Source of the DNA: Arabidopsis thaliana
Lineage: Eukaryota; Streptophyta; Magnoliopsida; Brassicales; Brassicaceae
Direction: 5' to 3'
Length of the DNA stretch: 64,000 bases
Assembly (NCBI RefSeq): GCF_000001735.4
Contig: NC_003070.9
Coordinates: 14,006,001-14,070,000 of the forward strand
The position numbers were made by a program, and so were the translations under genes. Each line of letters opens with the position of its first letter. The first letter of the stretch is position 1. Below the pieces are notes generated by a model. It saw only the letters and a list, made by a program, of their open reading frames with translations, did no database searches and was not told where the DNA came from. This document shows positions 45,629 to 56,306 of the stretch, piece by piece.

Positions 45629-48600
45629 GGATTGGCTCCTGGAACTATCAAGGCCATGGTGCGCCACTGACTCAATCTCGACTTAGTAAACTATGTACAT
45701 TACTTAAGTTTAATGTTGTTTTTCTTATTGAAACTCTAAATAAGTGTGATTATGTAAATATGTATTAGGATTTCCCAATGTAATAACTCAACCCCTACAA
45801 GGTCATAGTGGTGGCTTAGCCTTGTTGTGGAAGGATAATGTGCATTTATCTAAAGTCTACCAAGATGAACGCCATATCAATGTACATATCTCTATCAATA
45901 ATATCAATTTCTATTTGTCTTGTGTGTATGGTCATCCTTATCAACGTGAAAGACATCGACCTTGAATGACTGCAGTTTTTAGAAAAGTTTTTGGATTTTA
46001 ATTTTGCAATAACTAATAATTACCCATTCATGATTAAGAAAAAAGTAGATTTCCTAAAAGATAGGAAAACTAGATTTTAGGAGATTTTACCTATTTCTTC
46101 ATACAATCCAAAAACCAAGTTTTGTGAGTTTTTTAGAAGTATTACGTGATATATTTCTTAATTTTTTTTTATTATTTTAATTATGCTTTGTGTTTTCTTT
46201 TCTACATCATTGTTTTGGTATTAATTTAAAAATTTAATTTTATTTCTATGTAAAAATTGGTTTAATTTATAAAATCTATGTTTATATGCAATATACCTAT
46301 GTTTAATATTTTTCTGCATCTTTTTAATTTTTATTATTAAGAAAATATTTATTATCATTGTTTTAGTAATTTTTAAATAGAAAATAGAAAACTAAATATT
46401 AAAATAGAGAACTTAAAAACGTTGAAAAATAAATATTATGTAGAAAAACTAAAAACTAAACAAATTTCCATTCAAGATTTTGCAAATATTAAAATCTACA
46501 ACAAAAATCACAAACTACAAAAATGAAAAACCAAAAACCAAAATCTAAAAATCAATTAAAAGCTACAAAACATTTAGGGCCATCATCTTTGGAAACACTT
46601 TGAAAACTTGTCACTTACACGCAATGACTCTTGGATATTGATTGGGGACTTCAATAAGATATTGTCAAATTCTGAAAAAAATAGGATGACCACGAAGAGA
46701 AGAATGCACTTTCAAGAGTTTTCGAAACATGATGGCTACTTGTGACCTTCTGGACGTCTGATCAAAAGGCTTAGGTTTTCTTCGGTTGGAAAACGGCATA
46801 AACACAAAGTAAAATGCTGTTTAGACCGAGCCCTTATTAATTCTGAAGGAGCAGCCTCCTTCCATTTTGCAGAATTGGAATTCCTTGACCTTACTAGTTT
46901 AGATCACAAACCACTTTTGTTAACTCTAGAAAAAACTGAAACTTCGAAGCAGAGACCATTTCGTTTTGATAAGAGATTAGTTGATGTGCCTCACTTCAAA
47001 CAACACGTCCAAGTTGGATGGACAAAACAGAGCACCAGACAGAAAACACAAATAATATATCAAGTGAGGACTTGTAGACAAGCAATGGGAACTCTAAAAC
47101 ATAAGTTTAACATGAACTCACGAATGCGAATCGATCATCTACGAGCTCAACTGAACAATGCTATGTCAAGCATGAACTGATCAGTAAGAGGACTCATTCC
47201 AAAAATCCAAACAAAGTCAACAAGGGCATACAATGATGAAGAGATATATTGGCAACAAAAAAGCCGAAGCAATTGGATGAAAGAAGGGGACCAAAATACA
47301 TGATACTTCCATCCTTGCACTGAAACAAGATTTTTGGTGAATCGCATAATCTCAATAAAAGATGATACCGGTTTGAGTTATAGAGGAGATAAAGTAATAG
47401 GAAAACATTCCCAAAGCTTCTTCACAAAAGTTTATGAGAGTAATAGTCGACAATTTTCTACAATAGACTTTGCGGGCTTAAAAGCTACAGTCACCAAACA
47501 AATGAACGATGACCTCACAAAGGAATTCAGCGACAACGAAATCTTTGAGGCAATAAACCAAATTGGAGATGATAAATCACCTGGACCAGATGGGTTAACT
47601 ACTAGATTCTATAAATTTTGTTGGGACATAGTTGGACAAGACGTGATGTAGGAGGTAAAAAATTACGTTAGAACTTCATACATGAAACAGTCAATGAACC
47701 ACACTAATATATGTATGATACCAAAAATCAATAATCCTATAACACTATCTGATTATCGGCCCATAGCTTTATGTAACATCCTATAAAAGATAATCTCAAA
47801 ATGTCTAGTTGGAGAGACTCAAAAATCATCTTGATGCAATAGTCTCCGATTCTCAAGCAGCGTTCATTTCACGAAGACTGGTCAATGATAATGTCATGAT
47901 CGCACACGAAATGATGCATTCTTTGAAGTCGAGGAAAAAAGTATCTCAATCCTCTATGGCTGTGAAGACGGAAGTGAGCAAGGCATACGATAAAGTAGAG
48001 TGGAACTTGTTTGGAGACAATAATGAAACTATTTGGCTTTAGTAAGAAATGGATTCACTGGATAATGGGCACTGTGAGATCAGTTAGTTACCCGGTTTTA
48101 ATAAATGGCATACCTCATGGTACAATCAAACCACAATGTGAAATAAGACAAGGAGATCCTCTATCTTCATATCTCTTTTAATGTGCCGATATTTTAAGCT
48201 ATCTTGTTAAGATGAGAGTTTCTGAAGGAGATATCCGAGGAATTCGAATTGGAAATGGAGTCCAATGTGTTACTCATCTACAGTTTGCAGATGATTCTCT
48301 ATTTTTCTGTCAAGCTAACGTTCGCAACTGTCAAGCCCTGAAAGTCGCTTTTGACATTTCTGAATACTATTCTAGTCAAAAAATAAATATGGCAAAATCT
48401 CTCATTACTTTTGGCTCGAAAGTTAATGGAATCATTCAAAATCGTCTTAAGAGGTTGTTAGGGATTCAAAGTCAAGGCGGTGGTGGAAAGTACCTTGGAT
48501 TACCAGAGCAATTTGGTCCAAAGAAAACAGAAATGTTTAATTACATTATTGAAAGAGTTAAGAAAAGAACATCAAGTTGGAGTGTAAAACACCTATAACC

Positions 48601-50320
48601 GGCTGAAAAAGAATCATGTTGAAATCAGTGGCAATGGCAATGCCGGTGTACGCCATGTCATGCTTCAAATTACCAATGGGAATCATTTCAGAAATTGAAT
48701 CACTACTCATGAACTTCTAGTGGGAGAAGAATGCAAAACACCGAGGTATCCCATGGATTGCTTGGAAAAGACTACAATATTCAAAAAAAGAAGGTGGGCT
48801 AGGTTTAAGGGATCTAGGAAAGTTTTATGATGCGCTGCTTGCGAAACAGGTATGGAAAATCATCCAACATCGAAATTCATTATTTGCTCGGGTTATGAAG
48901 GCGAGATACTTTAGTGAGGAAACTATCTTATATGCCAAAGCTCGAAAGAGACAATCTTATGGTTGGTCTTTACTACTCGCGGGTTTGAATGTGATAAAAA
49001 AAAGGAAGCAGATACATAATAATGTTATAGCAACCCATCCACCTAGACCGATCAGTCTCCTTACCCCTGCACAAAACAACAAAGTAGAGAAGTTCATTTC
49101 TATTAACGGAATATACCGCTTTTGGAATGAAACCCTAATATCCCGTTTAATAAATCATGATGATCACATTCATATAAAGAGTATTCATCTCTCACACAAG
49201 AAAATCCATGATAGACTATCGTGAAATTATACAACATGAGGGGATTATACGGTTAATTTAAGGTATTGGTTACTCACTCATGATCCAACTGATTTTCAAA
49301 TCAAGCCATCAGCACCTTCCGGATAGGTAGAGTTGAAAAACAAGATGTGGAAACTTCCTATCATTCCAAAAATAAATACATGCTTTGGAGAACTATACCA
49401 GAAGCTTTACCCACATGTGCCAGATTAGTCAAAAAAGGAATGAATATAGATCCAATCTGTTCTCGTTGTTCACTTGAAGAGGAATCAATATGTCATGTTC
49501 TATTTAATTATCCATATGCAACTACAACATGGAAACTAGCAAAACTTTCATATTTATCAGGACATACTTTCTCAAACGATGTTGAAGAGAACATCTCTGT
49601 TCTTATTGATTCTATTTCTAACAATAATCTAACAGAACAACAAAAATTACTCCCATTTTGGCTTATCTTCCGAATCTGGAAAGCAAGAAATAATTATGTG
49701 TTCAATAAATTCAGAAAATGTTCTTCGAAGGTCGTTTCACAATCAGAAGTGGATGTTAATGAATGGATCATAAACATGTGTGAGAGGCGAGGAAATACTG
49801 CTACAACAAGACCTCCATTATCACAAAAAGCTTCATGGACGAAACCAACAGTTTCTTTTGTCAAATGCAATTTCAACGCGGGATTACATAAAAATACTAC
49901 TCAAAGTACCGGTGGGTGGATAATACGAGATCCTGAAGGGAAAGAAAAAGCTTGGGGATCTTCAATATTAGATCATGTAACACTCCCCTAGAGGCTAAGA
50001 CGAAAGCATTACTTGTAGCGATGCAATAAGCTTGGACACATGGATACAAGAAAATACACTTTGAAGAAGATTGCATGTCCTCATTAACACCTAAATGGCA
50101 GGTCAAATAGGAGTGAAACTGAAAATTTACTTCTAGATATAGAATATGGGTCTTCAAGATTTTCATCTATTGTATTTACGTTCACAAAACGTCTTTGTAA
50201 TAGTATAGCTCACCATTTAGTTTTTCCTGCTTATACGACTTCGGTATTCCAAGCAGACCCTAGAAACGAGCCACTTTGGCTTAAGAACCTTCTTTGTAAT
50301 GATCTTTATTCATGACTGAA
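45625..50320 (+). pseudogene. LINE ORF2: endonuclease, reverse transcriptase, RNase H
   Basis: ORF2 starts MRIGSWNYQGHG at 45625 (APE-type endonuclease start), with VVFLIETLNK at about 45715. The endonuclease resumes after an insertion at about 46580 (NDSWILIGDFNKI). Reverse transcriptase: SPGPDGL at about 47580, SDYRPIALCN at about 47748, then QAAFISRRLVNDN, and the FADD active site (LQFADDSLFF) at about 48280. zf-RVT: MLWRTIPEALPTC to CSRC and H at about 49380-49510. RNase H (RVT_3-like) from about 49860 with FNAGLHKN and GGWIIRD. At least ten stops or frameshifts. The D of the first catalytic RNase H motif appears as N (CNFNAG). Confidence 0.85.
46005..46570. mobile_element. Insertion of about 550 bp within LINE ORF2
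   Basis: Endonuclease coding stops near 45970 and resumes near 46580. The inserted block is strongly A-rich on its right half (CCAAAAACCAAAATC) and T-rich on its left, with no coding signal. It is probably a MITE or similar; ends and target duplication were not fixed. Confidence 0.55.
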
Positions 50321-50400
50321 ATATAGTTTACAGTAAAAAGAAAAAGTCTAAAAAAATATTGAAACCAAATAGTAGTAAACATAAGCAAATTAACCATTCT

Positions 50401-52908
50401 TTCAAGTTTGATCAGTGCATGTCTTACGATTGTGGCCTACTTAATTCAAATTTCCACAAGCATGTCGTTTTCTTGGCTTCTTCTTATCCATAGCAATCTC
50501 CAATGCAGATTGACTCTTGATCACTTTGGTCTTCCAGGTTATTGTCGAGCTTCTGGTGGTAAACATTTGGTTGTCACAACTTGTTCGGGACTGGTATAAC
50601 AAAATCCCTGGGCATGATGGCGTTAGCATATGATGAGCATAAATAATTCTTGTGATAGTAAGGATGACACATTGATATCCGAGAGAATTTTATTATTTCA
50701 GCCGCTGCAATCGCGTGAACACATGGTATCTTTTCTAGATCAAATCTACGAGACGAACATTTTCTATCCTTCAAATTATCAAAATGGAGAGATGCTCCAA
50801 ACGTCACTTGTACCTGATGTGCATCTATATCTTGCACCCTTAGTAACTTGGCATACTCTACACAACTCTACAAAACAATTCCCAGGATTGTTATTAGTGA
50901 ACAATATTTACATAGATGTGCTGTTCAAATAGTACTAGATTAGAAATTCTTACCTGCAAAATCTTCTCTATTTCACGTGTAAGAGAGGTAAACTAATTCA
51001 AAGCATCATTCCTTCGGTCTGAAAACCATCTAGTCATCATGAACATAATTTTTTCTAACAGTTGTACAATAGGGTAACTTCTAGCGGGGAACATGACCTT
51101 ATTCATTGATTCAACAATTTTACTTGTAAGCAAATTGTACCTATCCCCATAGAAATGTAAACGTATCCATAGTCGTACATCCGCTCTTTAAAGGTAAGCA
51201 CGCTTTAAAGCTTGCATCTAAGCAAAAATGATTTCAAAGTCGACTAATCTAAAAGCATTCGCTCCCTTCTTTACCAACCCAAACGCATCCCGACTTTTAA
51301 AACGGACTAATATATTTTTGTATAAATGGTATGTGCATATTCCCTGGCTAGAATTAGGATAAACCGTCTTGATTGCTTTTCCAATGGATTGATGCATATC
51401 AGAAATTATGGCAAGGCTTTCATGATCTAGTAGCACACAGCTGAGTTATTTAAAAAACCATTCCAAGATTGATCATTTGCAGTATCTACCACGGCAAAAG
51501 TTATCTGGTATATCTAAAAATTACATTCTTGAGTTGTTGCGTTAAGAAGTGTCCATAAGTATTTTCCTTGCAAAAATATACCATCAAAAAGTACCACTTT
51601 CCTCATGTAAGGAAATCCTAAAATACTTGCACCAAAAGCTAGAACAAGTATTTAAACCGTTTTTCTTCATCAACTTCAGGTCAAGTAAAATTTCAAGATT
51701 TTCTCTCCTTAGCATGTACAAGGAAGCTGCTCATATCCACTTTATAGACTACCCCTAACCAATTGTCGTGCATACCTTAGTGTCCGATATACCTTCCAAT
51801 AATCCATTTACACAATATTATTTTACAGTGAGTATTAGCAATACTATAAAAAACGATTTAAAAATAGAAAACAAATAAAAAAGAAATAGTAAATCATACC
51901 TTGATTTGAAAGAGTTTATTCAACGCTTTAGCAACATGCATTGGCACAACCTTTGGTCTAATTCCACCAACGTAATCCTTGTACAACAGTCTAAGTATTT
52001 TATGTGCTGCTTGTCGGGCACGCGATGAACGCTTTGTAACAGAATATGTAAATTCCGACTTAAATACTCTCACATGAAGCTTTGTAGAGTCGCCTACTAG
52101 TGTTGCTCGAACCCTCCACTTACATCCTTTATTGGAGTCGATTTCTCAGCATCAAAATGAAATTTCTGTAATACGGTAAGTATCTTCAAACGTTTCTCCA
52201 AGTGCTCCTCTGTTTTAAAACATTGTCCAACCGCCAGCTCCAATGAAGACACATCTAAAGTAGCATAAGTAGCTTCTTCTTTTTCTTCTTCGATGAATAT
52301 ACCTAAATTTTGGAGTAGTAACTGAGGTTTTTCTTCTTCTTCAGGTGGAATTCCGTACATGCTAAATTTCTCATCTTCGAAATCGATTCCGTCAGAATCG
52401 TCGCAGTAATCGAATCTACTTTCATCATCTTCACCATCCACATAAATATTATTAACTTCAGCTTCTTCCATGTTTTCACTGGATAAATCGATATCTCATT
52501 CTACCTTATGGAATATATTACTTGGTCGTAAAGAACTTGTCAAACTGCACTCAACGAAACCATCAATTCCTTCCTTTGTGGATTGAACTATAAATTTCTC
52601 CTTCACCTCAGCACAAAGTCGAGTGGTTTCATTCTTCATATGCCCAAAAAAAGCTGAAAATTGTCTATTATTACCAATAATAACTGGTGGTGTATCTGCT
52701 GGTAGTTCTTTTTTTTTTGAGATTTTGTAACTCAAAACTACTTTGAATAGCTTGTTATCCAAATCGTAATCCTCATACATCGTTGGAACGAAATCATGGT
52801 TTGGCTGTTACCTTCAAGAACTCGACAATCTTTAATATTATCAACGTCAAAAGGCTATTTGGTTTTTCCAAAGATCCATCTGCCACACACGAGAATAATC
52901 TGATCCAT
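50401..52908 (-). pseudogene. mudrA-type MULE transposase, near complete but broken
   Basis: ATG at 52908 opens MDQIILVCGRWIFGK, the standard N-terminus of MULE transposases. Next come LFKVVLSYKISKK and an acidic stretch with YCDDSDGIDFEDEKFSMYG, then LAVGQCFKTEEHLEKRLKI (DBD/MuDR domain) near 52250. A WRVRATLVGDSTKLHV-like block lies at about 52110-52060. The catalytic MULE domain follows at 51436-51218 (LAIISDMHQSIGKAI, GICTYHL). A SWIM zinc finger is at about 50740-50690 (RRFDLEKIPCVHA). A C-terminal knuckle remnant ACGN....VGHNRKTC ends near 50410, with one Cys lost and a stop in it. Several frameshifts (for example near 52840 and 52490). Convergent with the ULP gene. Confidence 0.8.
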
Positions 52909-53029
52909 ACCCAACCCCTTATTTTTAGTATGAAGAAAATGAATTAGAAAGCGAATAAAAAAAAACATGAATAAAAAGTCGAAACTCAAATAGAGAAACA
53001 AAAGAAGAAGCGTAGATGAGAGATCAAGA

Positions 53030-54594
53030 GAACAAACCGACGAGTCTAAGAAATCCCGAAAAGGAAGGCCGAGTACATTCATCACCTTCACTCGACCTAT
53101 CACTCTACCAACATGGCCGAGTAACACCATCATCATTCACTCGACCAATCACTCTACCAACAGGCCGAGTAACTCCATCATCATTCACTCGACCAATCAC
53201 TCGACCAACTACTCTACCACACGGTCGAGTACATTCATCACCTTCACTCGATCACTCTACCACCGAGCCGAGTACCATCATCTCTATCACTCGACTAAAT
53301 ACTCGACTGCCAGCTTCAGAGTCTTCTTCATTCCGCACTCAACCAGACACTCGAGCACAAGGAAGAAAAGAAGACTCCAGCTTATCACTCGACCTCTCAC
53401 TCGACCACCTGGCTCGAGTACAGTTCTTAATCCGTCCCAATACTGCGTCGTTTTGAGTATTAGGGTTTTGGAATATTTTGCTATAAGTAGCATGTACTTT
53501 ACATTTTCGAGAACAAGTTTAAAAAAAAAAGTTTTTATCTAGTTTTTCCGCAGACCTTGTGTTCTAGACCTTTTGTAATCCGGATTTCTCTTTATCTATT
53601 CAGTATTCAACTTTTGTTCTAGATTTCGTTTACTGTTGTTTATTCTGTTATCATCCTGCTGTTACACTGTTGTTATTATGTTTTCAACTTGTTCAACGTT
53701 TATGCTTTCTGTTATGATGTCTGAGTAGTGAATAGGTTTCTGAGGATGGGTTAGAGTAGTGTAGAATTCTCAGTATGCTAGGTGATTGAGTATTGATTGA
53801 TAGATCCCTTCTGGATTAGTTGTTCTTAATGCCTATTGCTTTCTGATCAACTGAAATTTGAGCCCAGACATTTCCGCACCCAAAAGGTGTTCGATGAAAT
53901 GTCTGAACCACTAATTCCAGAGATTCGTGACCCTGTACCAAGGTATTGGTTGCAGGGAGCGTTTTGGCTTTAACTTGTTGATTCGTAATGCCTGTTAGGT
54001 TAGCTCTCGTCAATGGTGATTGAGTCTGGGACTAGGTTAACTTGAGAGTCTCTGTTGCGGTGGCACTTAGATTTGGTTAATGAACTTGTTGTTTAGGGTT
54101 TATTTATTGAGCATGTCAATCACCAGTAAACTGAGAAAACGAAACTACTCGATTACCCTATCCTCGGGAATTCTTTATCTGATTGATTTTATTGTTTACT
54201 CTACTGCATCTTGTCATTTGTTGCTTAGTTTCTGCAATTCTTTACTGTTACTCGACCTGATACTCGACCACCCAGTTGTCTGGCAACAGACTGTGCAGTC
54301 GAGTATCCCTGTTTCACTTTCTGTCTGTTACTCGACCTGTCACTCGACCTCATCCAGTGCTCTGCAAAGAGCTGTGTTGGTCGAGTGTTTTATTGTTTCT
54401 ACTTGAATTTTTGTTTTCTGCATGTTCACTTAGAACTGCTAGAACACACCAAAACCTGTTATTGCTTGGCTTGACTTAGTGACTTCTGATCACATCTTGA
54501 TTGTTAGCATCACACCCATTTGGATTGACAACCTTCAGTACTACAACGACATGATAGTGCTTTAGGTTTAATTGATCTTAAAAACCTATTATCA
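53030..54594 (+). mobile_element. Second Athila-like LTR, 5'-truncated
   Basis: From about 53715 it aligns with the solo LTR at 38390-39932: GTCTGAGTAGTGAA, TTCCAGAGAT, TAATGCCTG, ATTTGGATTGACAACC and ACTACAACGAC..GATAGTG are shared in order, ending ACCTATTATCA at 54594. Its 5' part has an array of CTCGACC / CTCTACC words (53082-53410) in place of CTCGATCGCA. The first 200 bp or so seen in the other LTR are missing next to the MULE. A small TATA-like word (CTATAAGTAG, 53482) may be its promoter. No primer site or gag-pol follows. Confidence 0.75.
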
Positions 54595-54596
54595 AA

Positions 54597-54925
54597 CCGT
54601 CGATGACAATCAAACCAACAAGACTTTTTTCCATGCTTAAGCTGAAATGCATTAATAGTATCCTGATAGTAGGGACATGATAGTCTTCCATGCGTTGTCC
54701 ACCCATATAACATTCCATATGCTGGAAAATTATTAATCGTCTACATCAGAACAGCAGGCATCACAAAAATGTTCCTTAGAGGAACATCATATGCAACTAC
54801 TCCCTCGGACCACAATGTTTGTAACTCATGAATCAATGATTGTAAGAATACATCAAGTGATCGCCTAAGATATTCAGGTCCATGAACAAGAATGCTTTGG
54901 AACTGATAAACGAGAGTGACCATCT
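54597..54925 (-). pseudogene. CACTA TNPD fragment (Transposase_21 block)
   Basis: Read on the minus strand from 54912: FQSILVHGPEYLRRSLDVFL, HELQTLWSEGVVAYDV, a VLM block, then MLYGWTTHGRLSCPYYQDT and CWFDCHRRF. This is the TNP2/TNPD catalytic-side region of plant CACTA elements. It stops exactly at the end of the Athila-like LTR (54594), which therefore appears to have inserted into TNPD. The C-terminal TNPD blocks at 36.6-37.7 kb have the same strand and could be the other part of the same gene; about 200 residues between them are not seen. Confidence 0.8.
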
Positions 54926-54932
54926 TTAAAAC

Positions 54933-56136
54933 TGATTGCTTGAGTAATTACTGAATACACTTAACCCCTAGATAGTATATTCGAGGTCGATCCACAAGGA
55001 CAAAAGATACTCTAAGGATTTTCAAGACTCGTTCTTAGCTAAAGCTAAAGAGATTGTTTGTTTAGTATTCAGAGTTATAAATTAAAATGCAAGAAAATAA
55101 ACGATTAAACTTATATGATAAAAAGCAATCGGCCATAGGGTATTTCAGAGATCCATGATTAATGGAAATATTAGACAGGAAATTCAACATAAAGAACCAT
55201 TCTCGAACATGAACACAAGTTTAGCCTAATTCTCAATCAAGTTATTAATCACTAAATTGGACTGCTTCACTACTAAACTTTCATTTGTAATTTCCTAGTC
55301 AAATTTACATTAGGATTAGGTTCATTAGGTTCAGAATGCATTCTAACGTCAACATTTGTTGGCTAGAAATTAAATGTTCAATTCACATTGGTTTAGGCAT
55401 TCTATCAAACACTTTTGATGCATAGAAAAACCTAGACTCTAAAACAGGGTGATACAACCTATTCAAACATTAAGAACATGTGAATCAAAGAACTTAAAGA
55501 TAAAGAACTCCAAACAATAATCAAACGATCAATTCATTGAATCCCCTACTTAGAACCCAAAACCCAATTAAGTGATTACTCACTCTAAGCAAAATAAACA
55601 ACACAAAGAGTTGAAAAGATATAATAGATTAATGAAATATAAAAGAAAAAAAGATTAGAAATCTTTTCCAAAGTGTCAAAGAGGATGGATCCTTCTCCCA
55701 AAGTTGCTTACAAAGAAAAGCTCTCAAAAAGTTGTAGAAAAAGAACGGTAAAAACAAAATTAGGTGTTTGGAGTTTTAATACCCAATTACAGAAAAAAGA
55801 AAATAAATCCAGTTAAGGAAAACCGAAATCCTGCGTTAGGAAATCAGACCGATCGGTCCAGATTTTAATCGATCGGTCAACCATTTTTGACCGTCTGTTG
55901 AAAGCCAAAATGGATCATCACCCTCTACTGGACCGATTGGTCTACACAGTCTTCTCCCTGCTTCAGATTTTCTCGCCCTTTCTCTACTCCAAAAAGCTCA
56001 AAACCATCCAGTCCCGTCACAATTACCTAAAACAGGCAAAATACAGAAGGCACAACCCAAAAGACGCAAAACACGGACTACGACATGTTAAATGACTCAA
56101 AACGAAGAGACCTAAGACATTAAAAACGCAACATAT
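54933..56136 (-). mobile_element. LTR-like block on the minus strand
   Basis: The minus-strand end reads GTCCTTGTGGATCGACCTCG, a motif usual near the 3' end of plant gypsy LTRs; the left edge starts TGATTGCTTGAG. It contains palindromic GACCGATCGGTC-like words (55845-55940). TGATATGTTG on the minus strand at 56136 could be the LTR start. No target duplication was confirmed, so the limits are tentative. Confidence 0.5.
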
Positions 56137-56306
56137 CAACTCCTCCCTACTTAGCTCTTTGATTATTCTTAAGGAAAACAAAAATCTTGATCTGGAGGAG
56201 AGATTTGAAAACAAAAGAACTCACATTTTCTTTGGGATCATGCTTTTATCAATTGCCTGCAAACCACCATCACAAAATTCATCAAACCGTACTAGACTGT
56301 ACTTCG

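Larger units (their letters stand above)
44155..50354 (+). mobile_element. LINE (L1-type) inserted in the MULE
   Basis: AAGTCTAAAAA at 44155-44165 and 50344-50354 is an 11-bp target duplication. The joined empty site matches the intact copy of the surrounding tandem repeat at 44022-44068, which fixes the ends at 44166 and 50343. The element has a 5' UTR, ORF1, ORF2 with endonuclease, reverse transcriptase, zf-RVT and RNase H, and a short A-rich tail. It is near full length (about 6.18 kb, including a later insertion of about 550 bp in ORF2) but riddled with stops. Confidence 0.88.
40340..53000. mobile_element. KAONASHI-type MULE with ULP and mudrA genes, split by a LINE
   Basis: Two convergent genes, a DUF1985/Ulp1 protease gene (+, 40.36-43.74 kb) and a mudrA transposase gene (-, 50.40-52.91 kb), define a Mutator-like element of the ULP-carrying class described in Arabidopsis. 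Between them a tandem repeat carries a 6.2-kb LINE insertion. Without the LINE the element would be about 6.5 kb. Long terminal inverted repeats were not seen, in line with the non-TIR nature of many such MULEs; exact ends and the 9-bp target duplication were not fixed. Confidence 0.7.

Noticed and set aside
53016-53456. Open frame with repeated SFTRPIT-type units
   Set aside because: Translation of the CTCGACC array of the second LTR, not a repeat protein.
38390-54594. A single full-length Athila element bounded by the two LTRs
   Set aside because: The left LTR has its own 5-bp target duplication on both sides, no primer site follows it, no Athila gag-pol is present, and the interior is MULE plus LINE.
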